A stretch of DNA of 14,519 nucleotides. It comes from Planctomyces sp. (lineage in GTDB: Bacteria; Planctomycetota; Planctomycetia; Planctomycetales; Planctomycetaceae). This document shows positions 6,736-13,948 of the stretch, one piece after another (position 1 is the stretch's first letter; every line of letters starts with the position of its first letter). The notes beneath the pieces are model-generated. The model did no database searches, was not told where the DNA came from, and worked only from the letters and a program-made list of their open reading frames with translations. Position numbers and translations under genes: made by a program. The stretch lies in contig SYLK01000923.1 of NCBI GenBank assembly GCA_005809115.1, positions 1 to 14,519 of the forward strand, written 5' to 3'.

Positions 6736-8425
6736 AATCCGGCACGCGATAAATCCGCCAGAATCTTCCGGCAAACAGCGGTTCGTCGGTAAAAACAACA
6801 GGGATGCGTGTAACGAGGTAGTCGACCGCAGTGTTCTGATGCAGGGTTCGGAGGTCTTCGCGGTCATATCTCCCGTCCGCAGAGCTGCGCTGCATCCAGC
6901 CGCTGACGTACCACAGGCGGTCGTTCCACTGCAGGATTCCCGCAGCGTCCTGCGGACAGTCCTTGTAATTGACGAACTCGGCCCGTTCGGCAAACCACTT
7001 GAAGCCAAAGGACTCGCGCGGAGTCAGGAACAGGGCATCGGCCGGTGTGTGCTCCCTTGCCCACTGACAGGCTTTCTGCCAGTCGTCGTACTGGTCTGGC
7101 GTATAGCCTCCGGGAGCCTCCGGTCGATTCCACAAGGCGGTTCCCGCGACCACGGACGTCAGGATCAGGAATCCGACGCACTGGATCTTGCGATTCCGGC
7201 GGTTTTCGGTTGGCAGGGTCGGTGTCAGGTGCGGGCTCCGCAGCGACTGCACCAGCAGGACGCCGGAGATCGCTGTGGCGATTGGCAGCAGGCCGTCGAA
7301 CAGCCGAAACGGATAGAACTTCAGCAGTGCAGCACGCCATTCCCAGCCGGTCATTTTCGGTGCCGGCACGGCGTGCCACCCGATCCAGACGCCGGCCGCG
7401 GCTATCCCGGCTGCCACCAGCAGCAGAGAATACAGTTGCCGGATCCCGCGACAGCCAGCCATAACACGTGGTTGATCTTTCGAGCGAACGAGCCAGCCAC
7501 AGCAGAGGCTGCAAATCAGTGACAGAATCAGAGTATGAATCCAGGCCGCCCGGCGGAATTCGGTGGGGTCAAGGTGATGCTTCAGCCTCCAGAACACCTG
7601 CACGAAATTCGCGAGCTGGTTCTGTTCAGCCGTGATACCACTTTGCCGCAGCATCGCTGCGGCAGGAATCAGTCCGGGCAGTGAAGTCACGAGACATCCT
7701 GTCAGGTAAATCCAGATTTCGCCGCCCCGTCGTGGTGCAGCACCATGCCGCCATCGGCACTTGTCGGCCGGGTTCAAGCCTCCGGAACCAGGCATCGTCG
7801 CGGCCTGCGCTGATCCGGAGCGACGCACCATTCGCAGCGACAGGTCAGCGCCGCCGGCGACCACGGTCGCCAGGATGAACCACAAACCCACCACCGGATG
7901 AAACGCCGCAGCCAGTCCCGCCAGCAGTCCCGCCAGCAGCGCGTCACGAGGTGAGGATCCCTGATCGGCTCTGATCCGGAACGCGACCGAGGCGAGTGCC
8001 AGCCCCCATGCCGGCACCTTCGATTCAAATCCTCCCACAATCCACTCGCCCGAGAAACTTCCCAGGCCGGCGATGGCCAGCATCAGACCTGCGGACATTA
8101 CCTGACCGGCCGCTGTCAGGCCACAGGCGATTCCCAGACGGCACCAGCCCCATGCCAGCAACAGCAGTGACACCAGACGTCCGAGTACGGCCACGGTGCC
8201 GGGCTGCAGCACGGCAGCCGCCGGACCGGTCAGACTGTAGAAACAGTAATGAGCATTCACAGACGTCAGAAAGAAATCCCGCCGGCACCAGTCCGAATCA
8301 ATGAAACTGCGCGCCTTGCTGAGATAGTGTGGCTCATTGACACCCGGTACCGGCGTGCCAACCAGCGACGACACGGCGAAAATCAGCCAGACTGCCAGAA
8401 TTTGCCGGGAATCAGTGACTCGCAT
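6734..8425 (-). CDS. Polytopic membrane protein, GT-C-like, DUF6798-like C-terminus
   Basis: A 563-residue inner-membrane protein. The ATG at 8425 lies 8 nt after the asnS stop; a longer frame to 8608 overlaps asnS and reads as junk before this Met. About ten hydrophobic segments fill residues 7-430, for example QILAVWLIFAVSSLVGT, VLGRLVSLLLLAWGW and LLAGLLAGLAAAFHPVVGLW. The first outer loop carries NEPHYLSKAR (30-39), an acidic residue after helix 1 as in GT-C glycosyltransferases and their relatives. Residues about 450-563 form a soluble domain (FLTPRESFGFKWFAERAEF, then NYKDCPQDAAGILQWNDRL) that resembles what I remember as DUF6798. The function is unknown; transfer of a lipid-linked sugar is only a structural guess. 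Tight spacing suggests cotranscription with asnS. Confidence 0.75.
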   Translation of the reverse strand: MRVTDSRQILAVWLIFAVSSLVGTPVPGVNEPHYLSKARSFIDSDWCRRDFFLTSVNAHYCFYSLTGPAAAVLQPGTVAVLGRLVSLLLLAWGWCRLGIACGLTAAGQVMSAGLMLAIAGLGSFSGEWIVGGFESKVPAWGLALASVAFRIRADQGSSPRDALLAGLLAGLAAAFHPVVGLWFILATVVAGGADLSLRMVRRSGSAQAATMPGSGGLNPADKCRWRHGAAPRRGGEIWIYLTGCLVTSLPGLIPAAAMLRQSGITAEQNQLANFVQVFWRLKHHLDPTEFRRAAWIHTLILSLICSLCCGWLVRSKDQPRVMAGCRGIRQLYSLLLVAAGIAAAGVWIGWHAVPAPKMTGWEWRAALLKFYPFRLFDGLLPIATAISGVLLVQSLRSPHLTPTLPTENRRNRKIQCVGFLILTSVVAGTALWNRPEAPGGYTPDQYDDWQKACQWAREHTPADALFLTPRESFGFKWFAERAEFVNYKDCPQDAAGILQWNDRLWYVSGWMQRSSADGRYDREDLRTLHQNTAVDYLVTRIPVVFTDEPLFAGRFWRIYRVPD

Positions 8426-8433
8426 GGGAACTG

Positions 8434-9831
8434 TCAGAAACTGGCGTGGCCGGGTGTGCGCGGAAACGGGATGACATCGCGGATATTGGTCATGCCGGTG
8501 ATCAGCAGGACGGCACGTTCCAGACCCAGTCCAAACCCACTGTGTGGCACGGTACCGTATTTTCGCAGGTCGGCGTACCACCAGTAGTCGTCGGGATTCA
8601 TGCCGCATTCGACAATGCGACTCAGCAGGACGTCAAGCCGCTCCTCCCGCTGGCTGCCACCGATGATTTCGCCCACACCGGGAACCAGCACATCCATGGC
8701 GCGCACGGTGCGTCCATCGTCATTGCACCGCATATAGAAGGGCTTGATCGCGCGCGGATAATCGAACAGAATCACCGGTTGCCGAAAATGCTCCTCCGTC
8801 AGAAACCGTTCGTGCTCACTCTGCAGATCCCGGCCCCATTCCACCGGATAGTCAAACTGTCGGCCGCTCTGCTGCAGCAGTCCGATGGCCTCAGTGTATG
8901 AAAGACGCACGAATTCGTGTGAGCGGATATTCTCCAGCGTCTGCAGTACGCCGGGGCTGATTCGCTCGCTGAAAAACTGCATGTCCTCGTCGCACTGAGT
9001 CACCACGTCACTGACCAGCGTCCGGATGAATGTCTCGGCCAGATCCATGTTGTCGTTCAGTTCATAGAACGGCATTTCGGGTTCGATCATCCAGAATTCC
9101 GCCAGATGCCGCGTCGTATTGCTGTTTTCCGCCCGGAACGTCGGTCCAAACGTGTAGCAGTCGCCAACCGACGTGGCGAAGGTTTCGGCTTCCAGCTGCC
9201 CGCTGACGGTCAGTGATGCCGGCTTTCCGAAAAAATCGCGTTTCCAGTCGATCTGTGTCTGCATCAGCGCCAGCCGAGCCAGATCCAGGGTCGTCACCTG
9301 AAACATCTCGCCGGCACCCTCACAGTCGCTGGTCGTGATAATCGGGGTGTTGATATACAGAAAGCCGCGCGACTGAAAGAAGTTGTGGATCGACCGGCTG
9401 ATGCAGTTCCGCACACGGGCCACAGCGCCGAACGTATTTGTCCGCGGGCGCAAATGCGCGATCTCCCGCAGAAACTCCAGACTGTGACCCTTCTTCTGCA
9501 GCGGGAACGTTGCCGGGTCCGCTGTCCCCAGCACCGTCAGCGACGAAGCGTGCAGCTCAATCCGCTGTCCCCGGCCGGGCGATTCCTGCAGGATACCCTC
9601 CACCGACACGCTCGCCCCGGTCTGCACGTCCCGCAGCATCGCGGCGTACCCTGGCAATGACCCCGGCAGTACGACCTGCAGGTTTCGCAGACAACTGCCG
9701 TCATTCAGCTCTATGAAGGAAAAGTGATTCTTCGAGTCGCGTCGTGTGCGCACCCAGCCCTTCGCCACAACGCTGGTGTCGGGCTGGCCATCCTTCAGGA
9801 GTGTCGCGATACGGGTCACTGGCATGAGCAT
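8434..9831 (-). CDS. asnS: Asparaginyl-tRNA synthetase
   Basis: A class IIb aminoacyl-tRNA synthetase that charges tRNA-Asn with asparagine in the cytoplasm. Residues about 1-105 form the OB-fold anticodon-binding domain with GWVRTRRDSKNHFSFIELNDGS. The catalytic core shows motif 2 as FRAENSNTTRHLAEFWMIEPE (split: FRAENSNTTR, HLAEFWMIEPE; about 233-253) and motif 3 as GFGLGLERAVLLITG (about 432-446). It ends in NIRDVIPFPRTPGHASF. SNTTRHLAEF marks it as AsnRS rather than AspRS. The length, 465 residues, matches the E. coli enzyme. ATG at 9831 or 9825 could start it (AGGCAG lies just upstream); the open frame extends to 9873 but those residues lie outside the family. It sits in a minus-strand cluster after two exbD genes and 8 nt before the membrane protein gene. 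Confidence 0.95.
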   Translation of the reverse strand: MLMPVTRIATLLKDGQPDTSVVAKGWVRTRRDSKNHFSFIELNDGSCLRNLQVVLPGSLPGYAAMLRDVQTGASVSVEGILQESPGRGQRIELHASSLTVLGTADPATFPLQKKGHSLEFLREIAHLRPRTNTFGAVARVRNCISRSIHNFFQSRGFLYINTPIITTSDCEGAGEMFQVTTLDLARLALMQTQIDWKRDFFGKPASLTVSGQLEAETFATSVGDCYTFGPTFRAENSNTTRHLAEFWMIEPEMPFYELNDNMDLAETFIRTLVSDVVTQCDEDMQFFSERISPGVLQTLENIRSHEFVRLSYTEAIGLLQQSGRQFDYPVEWGRDLQSEHERFLTEEHFRQPVILFDYPRAIKPFYMRCNDDGRTVRAMDVLVPGVGEIIGGSQREERLDVLLSRIVECGMNPDDYWWYADLRKYGTVPHSGFGLGLERAVLLITGMTNIRDVIPFPRTPGHASF

Positions 9832-9934
9832 TCTGCCTGAAAAATCCGGCCGGCTGACAGCCCGCCACGTCATGGAAAAACCGTTCGAAGTCCCCGTCCC
9901 GCAGAACTCTCACCGAGCCAGCGGGCAGAGCAAC

Positions 9935-10423
9935 TCAGGGCAATCTCGTCGGTCCTGCGGCACCAGCTGATCTGGTGGCAAATGAGATGGACGAAAACTT
10001 CAGCAGCTGACACAAATCATAGACCGTGATGAACTGCTGCACGAGGACCCCGTCGTCGACGTCCAGAATAATTGCGGACAACGGATCGGCCTCGGCCAGA
10101 CGCCGCAGTCGCCGCTCCAGCTCGGCCATGCCACTCACCGGCTGTTCGTTCAGCCTCACCCGTACGTCGCCGGACTCACTCCCGGCGGCTGACACATGGA
10201 TCCGGACCTGCTGATGCTCCCAGTTCTGTTCAGGAGGCGGCTCCGTTTTCAGCTGCGATTCCGTTGACCCGGCCTTCAGCTCTGCCGGCAGCAGGTTGTC
10301 CGGCGTGCGCCCGATCGAGGCACACACAAAAAACACCAGCAGCAGAAACACCACGTCGATCATCGGCGTCATGGTTTCGCTGTCCAGCGGCTGCCGTCGA
10401 TTGAAATGACCGGGGACTCGCAT
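9935..10423 (-). CDS. ExbD/TolR-type biopolymer transport protein (first)
   Basis: A 162-residue single-pass inner-membrane protein with a periplasmic domain, part of a proton-driven motor of the ExbBD/TolQR type. The N-terminal cytoplasmic stretch is followed by the signature TPMIDVVFLLLVFFVCASIG (19-38), with Asp23 at the family's essential proton-conducting position. The rest is the periplasmic ExbD fold (RIHVSAAGSESGDVRVRLNEQ and LERRLRRLAEADPLSAIILD), with a long polar insertion at about 48-70. It starts 39 nt after the other exbD gene ends and resembles it (MRVPGHF against MRSPSLL, then TPMIDVVFLL against TPLIDVVFLL), so the pair probably arose by duplication. No exbB/tolQ is adjacent. 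Confidence 0.88.
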   Translation of the reverse strand: MRVPGHFNRRQPLDSETMTPMIDVVFLLLVFFVCASIGRTPDNLLPAELKAGSTESQLKTEPPPEQNWEHQQVRIHVSAAGSESGDVRVRLNEQPVSGMAELERRLRRLAEADPLSAIILDVDDGVLVQQFITVYDLCQLLKFSSISFATRSAGAAGPTRLP

Positions 10424-10462
10424 GCTTCACACACTGAACCGAGATCGGATGTGACCGAAATT

Positions 10463-10927
10463 CTACGCGCCCGTCTGCCGCTCACCGGACATGGCGCCCG
10501 GCGAGACGCTGACGGCAAACAGAATCCGTCGAATGCCGCTGGCGGCACACTGCTCCAGCAGCGTGCGGAGATGCCGATAGGGGGCGTCACGATCCGATCG
10601 GATCCGGACTTCCGCCGGCAGCGAAACACGCCGGGCCTGCTCCTGCAATTCAGAAATCTGCCGGGCGACGGTCTGCTCAGACTGCTCCTGCCCCCCGACG
10701 AACAGCGCGCCGGTCCGACTGACCGTCACTGTCAGCCGGTGCGGCGCGGCCTCGTCGTCCCGCTCTCCCTGCTGAGCGAGCGGCAACGACACGGGCTCAG
10801 CCCGCTCGTTCCTCACAAAGTGACTGGCGACGAGAAAAAAAATGATCAGCAGAAATACCACGTCGATCAGCGGAGTCAGGTTGAATCGCACCGGCGTCCG
10901 CTGTGACAGCAGGCTGGGTGAGCGCAT
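10463..10927 (-). CDS. ExbD/TolR-type biopolymer transport protein (second)
   Basis: A 154-residue ExbD/TolR family protein and the first gene of the minus-strand cluster. The membrane helix LTPLIDVVFLLIIFFLVASHF (split: LTPLIDVVFL, LIIFFLVASHF; 17-37) has the conserved Asp22. The periplasmic part has the expected pattern, with RLTVTVSRTGALFVGGQ and VRIRSDRDAPYRHLRTLLEQC and an ILFAVS strand near the end. The family forms a dimer inside a pentameric ExbB/TolQ channel and transduces proton-motive force to TonB, TolA or similar partners. Two such genes in tandem may form a heterodimer. The upstream DNA (10928-11165) is a divergent promoter region with metB on the other side, so the motor subunit must be encoded elsewhere. 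Confidence 0.9.
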   Translation of the reverse strand: MRSPSLLSQRTPVRFNLTPLIDVVFLLIIFFLVASHFVRNERAEPVSLPLAQQGERDDEAAPHRLTVTVSRTGALFVGGQEQSEQTVARQISELQEQARRVSLPAEVRIRSDRDAPYRHLRTLLEQCAASGIRRILFAVSVSPGAMSGERQTGA

Positions 10928-11165
10928 ACTGCAGTCCCCTGGATTGTTCTGCCGCCCGGCCAGGACGTCCGGCCGCAGGTCAGACCCGCCAAACGGCCGG
11001 GTATCGTAAACTCCCCGTTCGATTCAGGGAAGACGCATCAGCAATCCGGCTCGCGTCACTGGAAAACCCGTCCCGCTGAGTTGCATTGGACGCGGTGTCT
11101 GCCATATGAAGGCCCGTGAGAAAATCCAGCCAGACAGAGACAGGTTGCGGCACGAGAGCTGACGA
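10928..11165. other. Divergent promoter region between exbD and metB-like genes
   Basis: A 238-base noncoding stretch. A very weak candidate promoter for the plus strand is TTGCAT (11081-11086) with TATGAA (11105-11110) at an 18-base spacing. I looked for the conserved elements of SAM riboswitches, which often precede methionine genes, and saw none. No strong terminator-like hairpin with a T-run was found. Confidence 0.4.
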
Positions 11166-12305
11166 ATGCACTTTGAAACGAAATGCGTCCATGCGGGTGT
11201 TCACAAGGATCAGCAGTACCACAGCGTGACGACCCCGATCTATTCGTCGTCCACGTTTTCCTGGAGCGATCTCGAAACCAATTCCGGATACGACTATACC
11301 CGTTCGGGGAATCCGACCAGAAAAGCGCTGGAAGAAAATCTGGCGGCACTGGAAGGAGGTGCGGGCTGCTCCGCGACATCGTCCGGCATGTCCGCGATCC
11401 ATTGTGTCATGTCGCTCTTCTCGCCCGGCGACCACATCATCGCGCCCACCGATGTTTATGGCGGTACCTTCCGACTGTTCGACCGCTTCCTGCAGCAGAA
11501 GGGACTCAACTTCAGTTTCGTCGACATGACCGATCACGCCGCACTGCTGGCCGCGTTCCGGCCGGCCACACGCTGTGTCTGGATTGAGACTCCCAGTAAT
11601 CCCCTGCTGAAGGTCATTGATCTCGCCGCCGTGGTCAGCATGGCACAGCAGCATGGCGCCGTCACCGTGTGTGACAATACCTTCCTGTCGCCCTATCTGC
11701 AGCGTCCTCTGGAATTCGGAGTCGATCTTGTGGTCCACTCCACCACAAAGTATATCAACGGCCATTCCGATGTGGTCGGAGGATGCGTGGTCTCCCGGTC
11801 CTCCGAACATGCGACGCAGGTTGCCTGGCTCTGCAACGCGCTCGGCCTGGCCTGCTCGCCGTTCGACGCGTGGCTCGTTCTGCGAGGCGTCAAGACCCTC
11901 GGCTGTCGCATGGAAGCCCAGCAGGCGAATGCGATGAAAGTCGCACGATTTCTGGCCGCGCATCCCCGGATTCGCCACGTCTTCTACCCGGGGCTGGAAT
12001 CACACCCCCAGCATCTGCTGGCCCGACAGCAGCAACGGGGTTTCGGCGCCATGCTCAGCTTCGAAGTTGCTGGCGGCCGGGATCTCGCGGAACGCGTGTG
12101 CGTCGGAACCCGACTGTTCGACATGGCCATTTCCGTTGGCGGAATCGAATCCCTGATCTCGTTCCCGGCCACCATGAGTCACGCCTCCATGAGCCCCGCC
12201 GCCCGCGCAGCCGCCGGAATCACCGACAGCCTTGTCCGCGTCTCTGTCGGTCTGGAACACGCAGACGACCTGATCGCCGATCTCAGCGCCGCCCTCGCGC
12301 CCTGA
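11166..12305 (+). CDS. metB: Cystathionine gamma-synthase-like PLP enzyme
   Basis: A 379-residue Cys/Met-metabolism PLP enzyme of the aspartate aminotransferase fold, cytoplasmic and normally a homotetramer. Visible landmarks are DYTRSGNPTR (43-52, PLP phosphate contact across subunits), SSGMSAIH (72-79), DVYGGTFRLFD (96-106), ETPSNPLLKV (141-150), Asp170 (pyridine nitrogen) and the Schiff-base lysine Lys195 in HSTTKYINGHSD. The C-terminal half keeps RQQQRGFGAMLSFE and VGGIESLISFPATMSHASM. By eye it parallels E. coli MetB along its whole length, which favours cystathionine gamma-synthase (acylated homoserine plus cysteine to cystathionine). Cystathionine gamma-lyase or beta-lyase activity cannot be excluded, because these families share all these motifs. 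The ribosome site is weak (GAGAG). No other methionine gene is adjacent, and the gene converges on an OCD-family gene. Confidence 0.85.
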   Translation: MHFETKCVHAGVHKDQQYHSVTTPIYSSSTFSWSDLETNSGYDYTRSGNPTRKALEENLAALEGGAGCSATSSGMSAIHCVMSLFSPGDHIIAPTDVYGGTFRLFDRFLQQKGLNFSFVDMTDHAALLAAFRPATRCVWIETPSNPLLKVIDLAAVVSMAQQHGAVTVCDNTFLSPYLQRPLEFGVDLVVHSTTKYINGHSDVVGGCVVSRSSEHATQVAWLCNALGLACSPFDAWLVLRGVKTLGCRMEAQQANAMKVARFLAAHPRIRHVFYPGLESHPQHLLARQQQRGFGAMLSFEVAGGRDLAERVCVGTRLFDMAISVGGIESLISFPATMSHASMSPAARAAAGITDSLVRVSVGLEHADDLIADLSAALAP

Positions 12306-12350
12306 TCCTCCGCGGCACACAACTGCACTCCGCAGCAGGCTGCCCGACCA

Positions 12351-13370
12351 TCAGGTCAGACGAAACATCTGACCTGTACCGCGCTCCGCCGCTTTCGTCC
12401 ACGCGAGCTGGCCCAGGGCCACATCGCAGATGGCCATGCCGATCGGAATTGCCACGATCCGTTCCGTGGCGGATGTGCGCGCCGGTTTTCGACGCGTGAC
12501 CACCTCGCCAATCGTGGCATAGACTTCCGGCAGACCTCCGGGGAACTCCGGATCCGGTTTTCCGTCCTCCGTCACTCGGTCTCGACTGATCCGGTCAAAA
12601 TACTCTGCCAGCGGAATGTCGTCGACAATGAATTTGTCGGCGCTGTGCAACGCTTCGGCGGTAAAGGCACAGCCTCCTTCGATGCCGACGGCAAAGGCCC
12701 CCTGCCTGAACCAGTCCGGCTGCAGCAGCTGTTCGTCTCCGTTTGTGCAGGTGCAGATAATGTCGGCTCCCGCGAAACATGTGCGATTGTCTTCGCAGAT
12801 CCGAATCTCTCCGGAAAAGTACTGGCCCGCCTGCTCCTTCAGCGTCTGCATTGCCGCAGGACGAATATCACGCAGCCGGATTTCTCGCAGACCCGGGATC
12901 TGGTCCACCAGAAATCGCAGGTGCATCGTGCCTTCGAATCCACAGCCGGCCAGGGCCAGCGTCCGGGCTTCCGGCAGTGCACATTCCCGCGCGATGATCG
13001 AGCTGACTGCTGCTGTGCGCAGCCCCGTCAGATAACCACATTCCATGACCGCGAGTGGGATCCCTGTCGCTGTGTCGTTGCACACCTGTAACCCGGTCAC
13101 GTTCGGCAGGTCGTGCTGATAGTTCCTGGCAAAACCAGCCACCCACTTCAGTCCACAGGCCCCCAGCTGCTTCAGATACGCGGGCATCGCATGAATGAAA
13201 TTCGCCGGATCGGTTCCCGTCGGATGCACGCCGATCTTTGGGTGCATCTCGAACGTGCCGGCCGCATGTTCTGCCAGAGCCCTTTCGATGGCCTCAACCA
13301 CCTGAGAGGGCGTCAGGTCCAGTGACAGAACATCGCTGCGCGACAGCAGTCGCACTTCAATCGGCTTCAT
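12351..13370 (-). CDS. Ornithine cyclodeaminase/mu-crystallin family protein
   Basis: A 339-residue NAD(P)-dependent protein of the OCD/mu-crystallin family. The N-terminal dimerisation and substrate part carries IHAMPAYLKQLGACGLKWV (59-77), with Lys75 at the family's catalytic lysine position, and ECGYLTGLRTAA (110-121). The Rossmann part starts at LALAGCGFEGTMH (138-150), a variant of the usual GxGxQA. Further on, SADKFIVDD (243-251) and GLPEVYATIGEVVTRRKPAR are typical. The substrate-associated GxDxPGKxE stretch of true ornithine cyclodeaminases is not present; GIEGGCAFTAEAL occupies that place. I therefore do not call it ornithine cyclodeaminase; an imine reductase or amino-acid dehydrogenase role is equally likely. 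The ATG at 13370 has only a weak GGGA upstream. The gene ends 45 nt from the convergent metB-like gene. Confidence 0.85.
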   Translation of the reverse strand: MKPIEVRLLSRSDVLSLDLTPSQVVEAIERALAEHAAGTFEMHPKIGVHPTGTDPANFIHAMPAYLKQLGACGLKWVAGFARNYQHDLPNVTGLQVCNDTATGIPLAVMECGYLTGLRTAAVSSIIARECALPEARTLALAGCGFEGTMHLRFLVDQIPGLREIRLRDIRPAAMQTLKEQAGQYFSGEIRICEDNRTCFAGADIICTCTNGDEQLLQPDWFRQGAFAVGIEGGCAFTAEALHSADKFIVDDIPLAEYFDRISRDRVTEDGKPDPEFPGGLPEVYATIGEVVTRRKPARTSATERIVAIPIGMAICDVALGQLAWTKAAERGTGQMFRLT

Positions 13371-13680
13371 CGACGCGGGATCCCACAGTTATTGACACGG
13401 GTGTTCAGCCAAAAATTCGTTCGCAACCCCAAACCCGCCAATGTGCATAACCCTGTGCGGCAGGACGCGCGAAAGAGTACCGTTTCCGCACATGTGACAT
13501 CCAGCACAGCACTTTCCGGCGGGGCGGTTCGGTGATTCATTGACAGCAAATTCCGGACCGGTAAGGACCGGCCGAAGAATCCGTCGCACAGAGATTCGGG
13601 TCCGGAAAGCGCGGTGTTCCTGAACTGAATCACGGTGTTGTATGACCGCAGTGAAGTGATCCGAGCCCTGTTCTCAGGCC

Positions 13681-13782
13681 TCATTTCGACTCTGCATCGT
13701 TCGGCGCCATGATTCGGTATTCACAGCCTTCCCCGCTGACCAGATTGCCTTCGGGCTCGCCCAGGCGGGCGCTCATGGTCAT
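13681..13782 (-). CDS. Short unrecognised open frame, doubtful
   Basis: Thirty-three codons reading MTMSARLGEPEGNLVSGEGC and then EYRIMAPNDAESK. Composition looks protein-like, with good codon usage for this genome, but there is no clear ribosome site and no recognised motif. It might be a tiny gene or the end of a deleted gene. An in-frame stop lies three codons before the ATG. Confidence 0.2.
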   Translation of the reverse strand: MTMSARLGEPEGNLVSGEGCEYRIMAPNDAESK

Positions 13783-13789
13783 TGGCCGC

Positions 13790-13811
13790 TAAACACAAAA
13801 GGATAAACACA
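13790..13811. repeat. Short direct repeat TAAACACA
   Basis: TAAACACA occurs at 13790-13797 and 13804-13811, at a 14-base period, immediately left of the inverted repeat. It may mark an insertion boundary; the short length makes chance possible. Confidence 0.4.
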
Positions 13812-13815
13812 GAAC

Positions 13816-13851
13816 GGGACATTGTGCTGTAAGAGAAAAGTACATTGTCCC
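13816..13851. repeat. Imperfect inverted repeat GGGACATTGTGC / GTACATTGTCCC
   Basis: Two 12-base arms (13816-13827 and 13840-13851) pair with two mismatches around a 12-base loop. Because ACATTGT is shared, the arms are also partial direct repeats. It could be a mobile-element end, a REP/MITE-like hairpin or an operator. There is no T-run typical of an intrinsic terminator. Confidence 0.6.
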
Positions 13852-13948
13852 CTTTGAATGCGCACAACGACAAATCAGGTGCGTGGCGTAAGTTTACGAG
13901 TGGCAGAGGTTTGCAAAAGAGTGGTCATGTCGGTCTGACTCGCAGTGA

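Larger units (their letters stand above)
13371..13948. other. Gene-poor region before the transposase remnant
   Basis: About 580 bases with no convincing gene. It holds the OCD-gene upstream region, a 33-codon minus-strand frame (13681-13782), a short direct repeat and an inverted repeat near 13790-13851. A 105-codon minus-strand frame (13367-13684) has no protein-like pattern and overlaps the OCD start. The AT content rises near 13790-13860, unlike the genes to the left, consistent with the edge of inserted DNA. Confidence 0.55.

Noticed and set aside
6839..7522. A 227-codon plus-strand frame opposite the membrane protein gene
   Set aside because: Shadow of a real gene with consistent transmembrane pattern on the other strand.
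8426..8608. Upstream extension of the membrane protein to 8608
   Set aside because: It would overlap the conserved 3' end of asnS and adds Arg/His-rich sequence before a natural first membrane segment.
10928..11165. SAM riboswitch before the metB-like gene
   Set aside because: No conserved SAM-I or SAM-II core elements or terminator stem could be found by eye.
10980..11978. A 332-codon minus-strand open frame opposite the metB-like gene
   Set aside because: It is the antisense of a clearly conserved PLP enzyme in high-GC DNA; its composition (His, Gly, Arg and Asp rich) shows no domain or membrane pattern.
13367..13684. A 105-codon minus-strand frame upstream of the OCD-family gene
   Set aside because: Composition is not protein-like and it overlaps the OCD start; no ribosome site.
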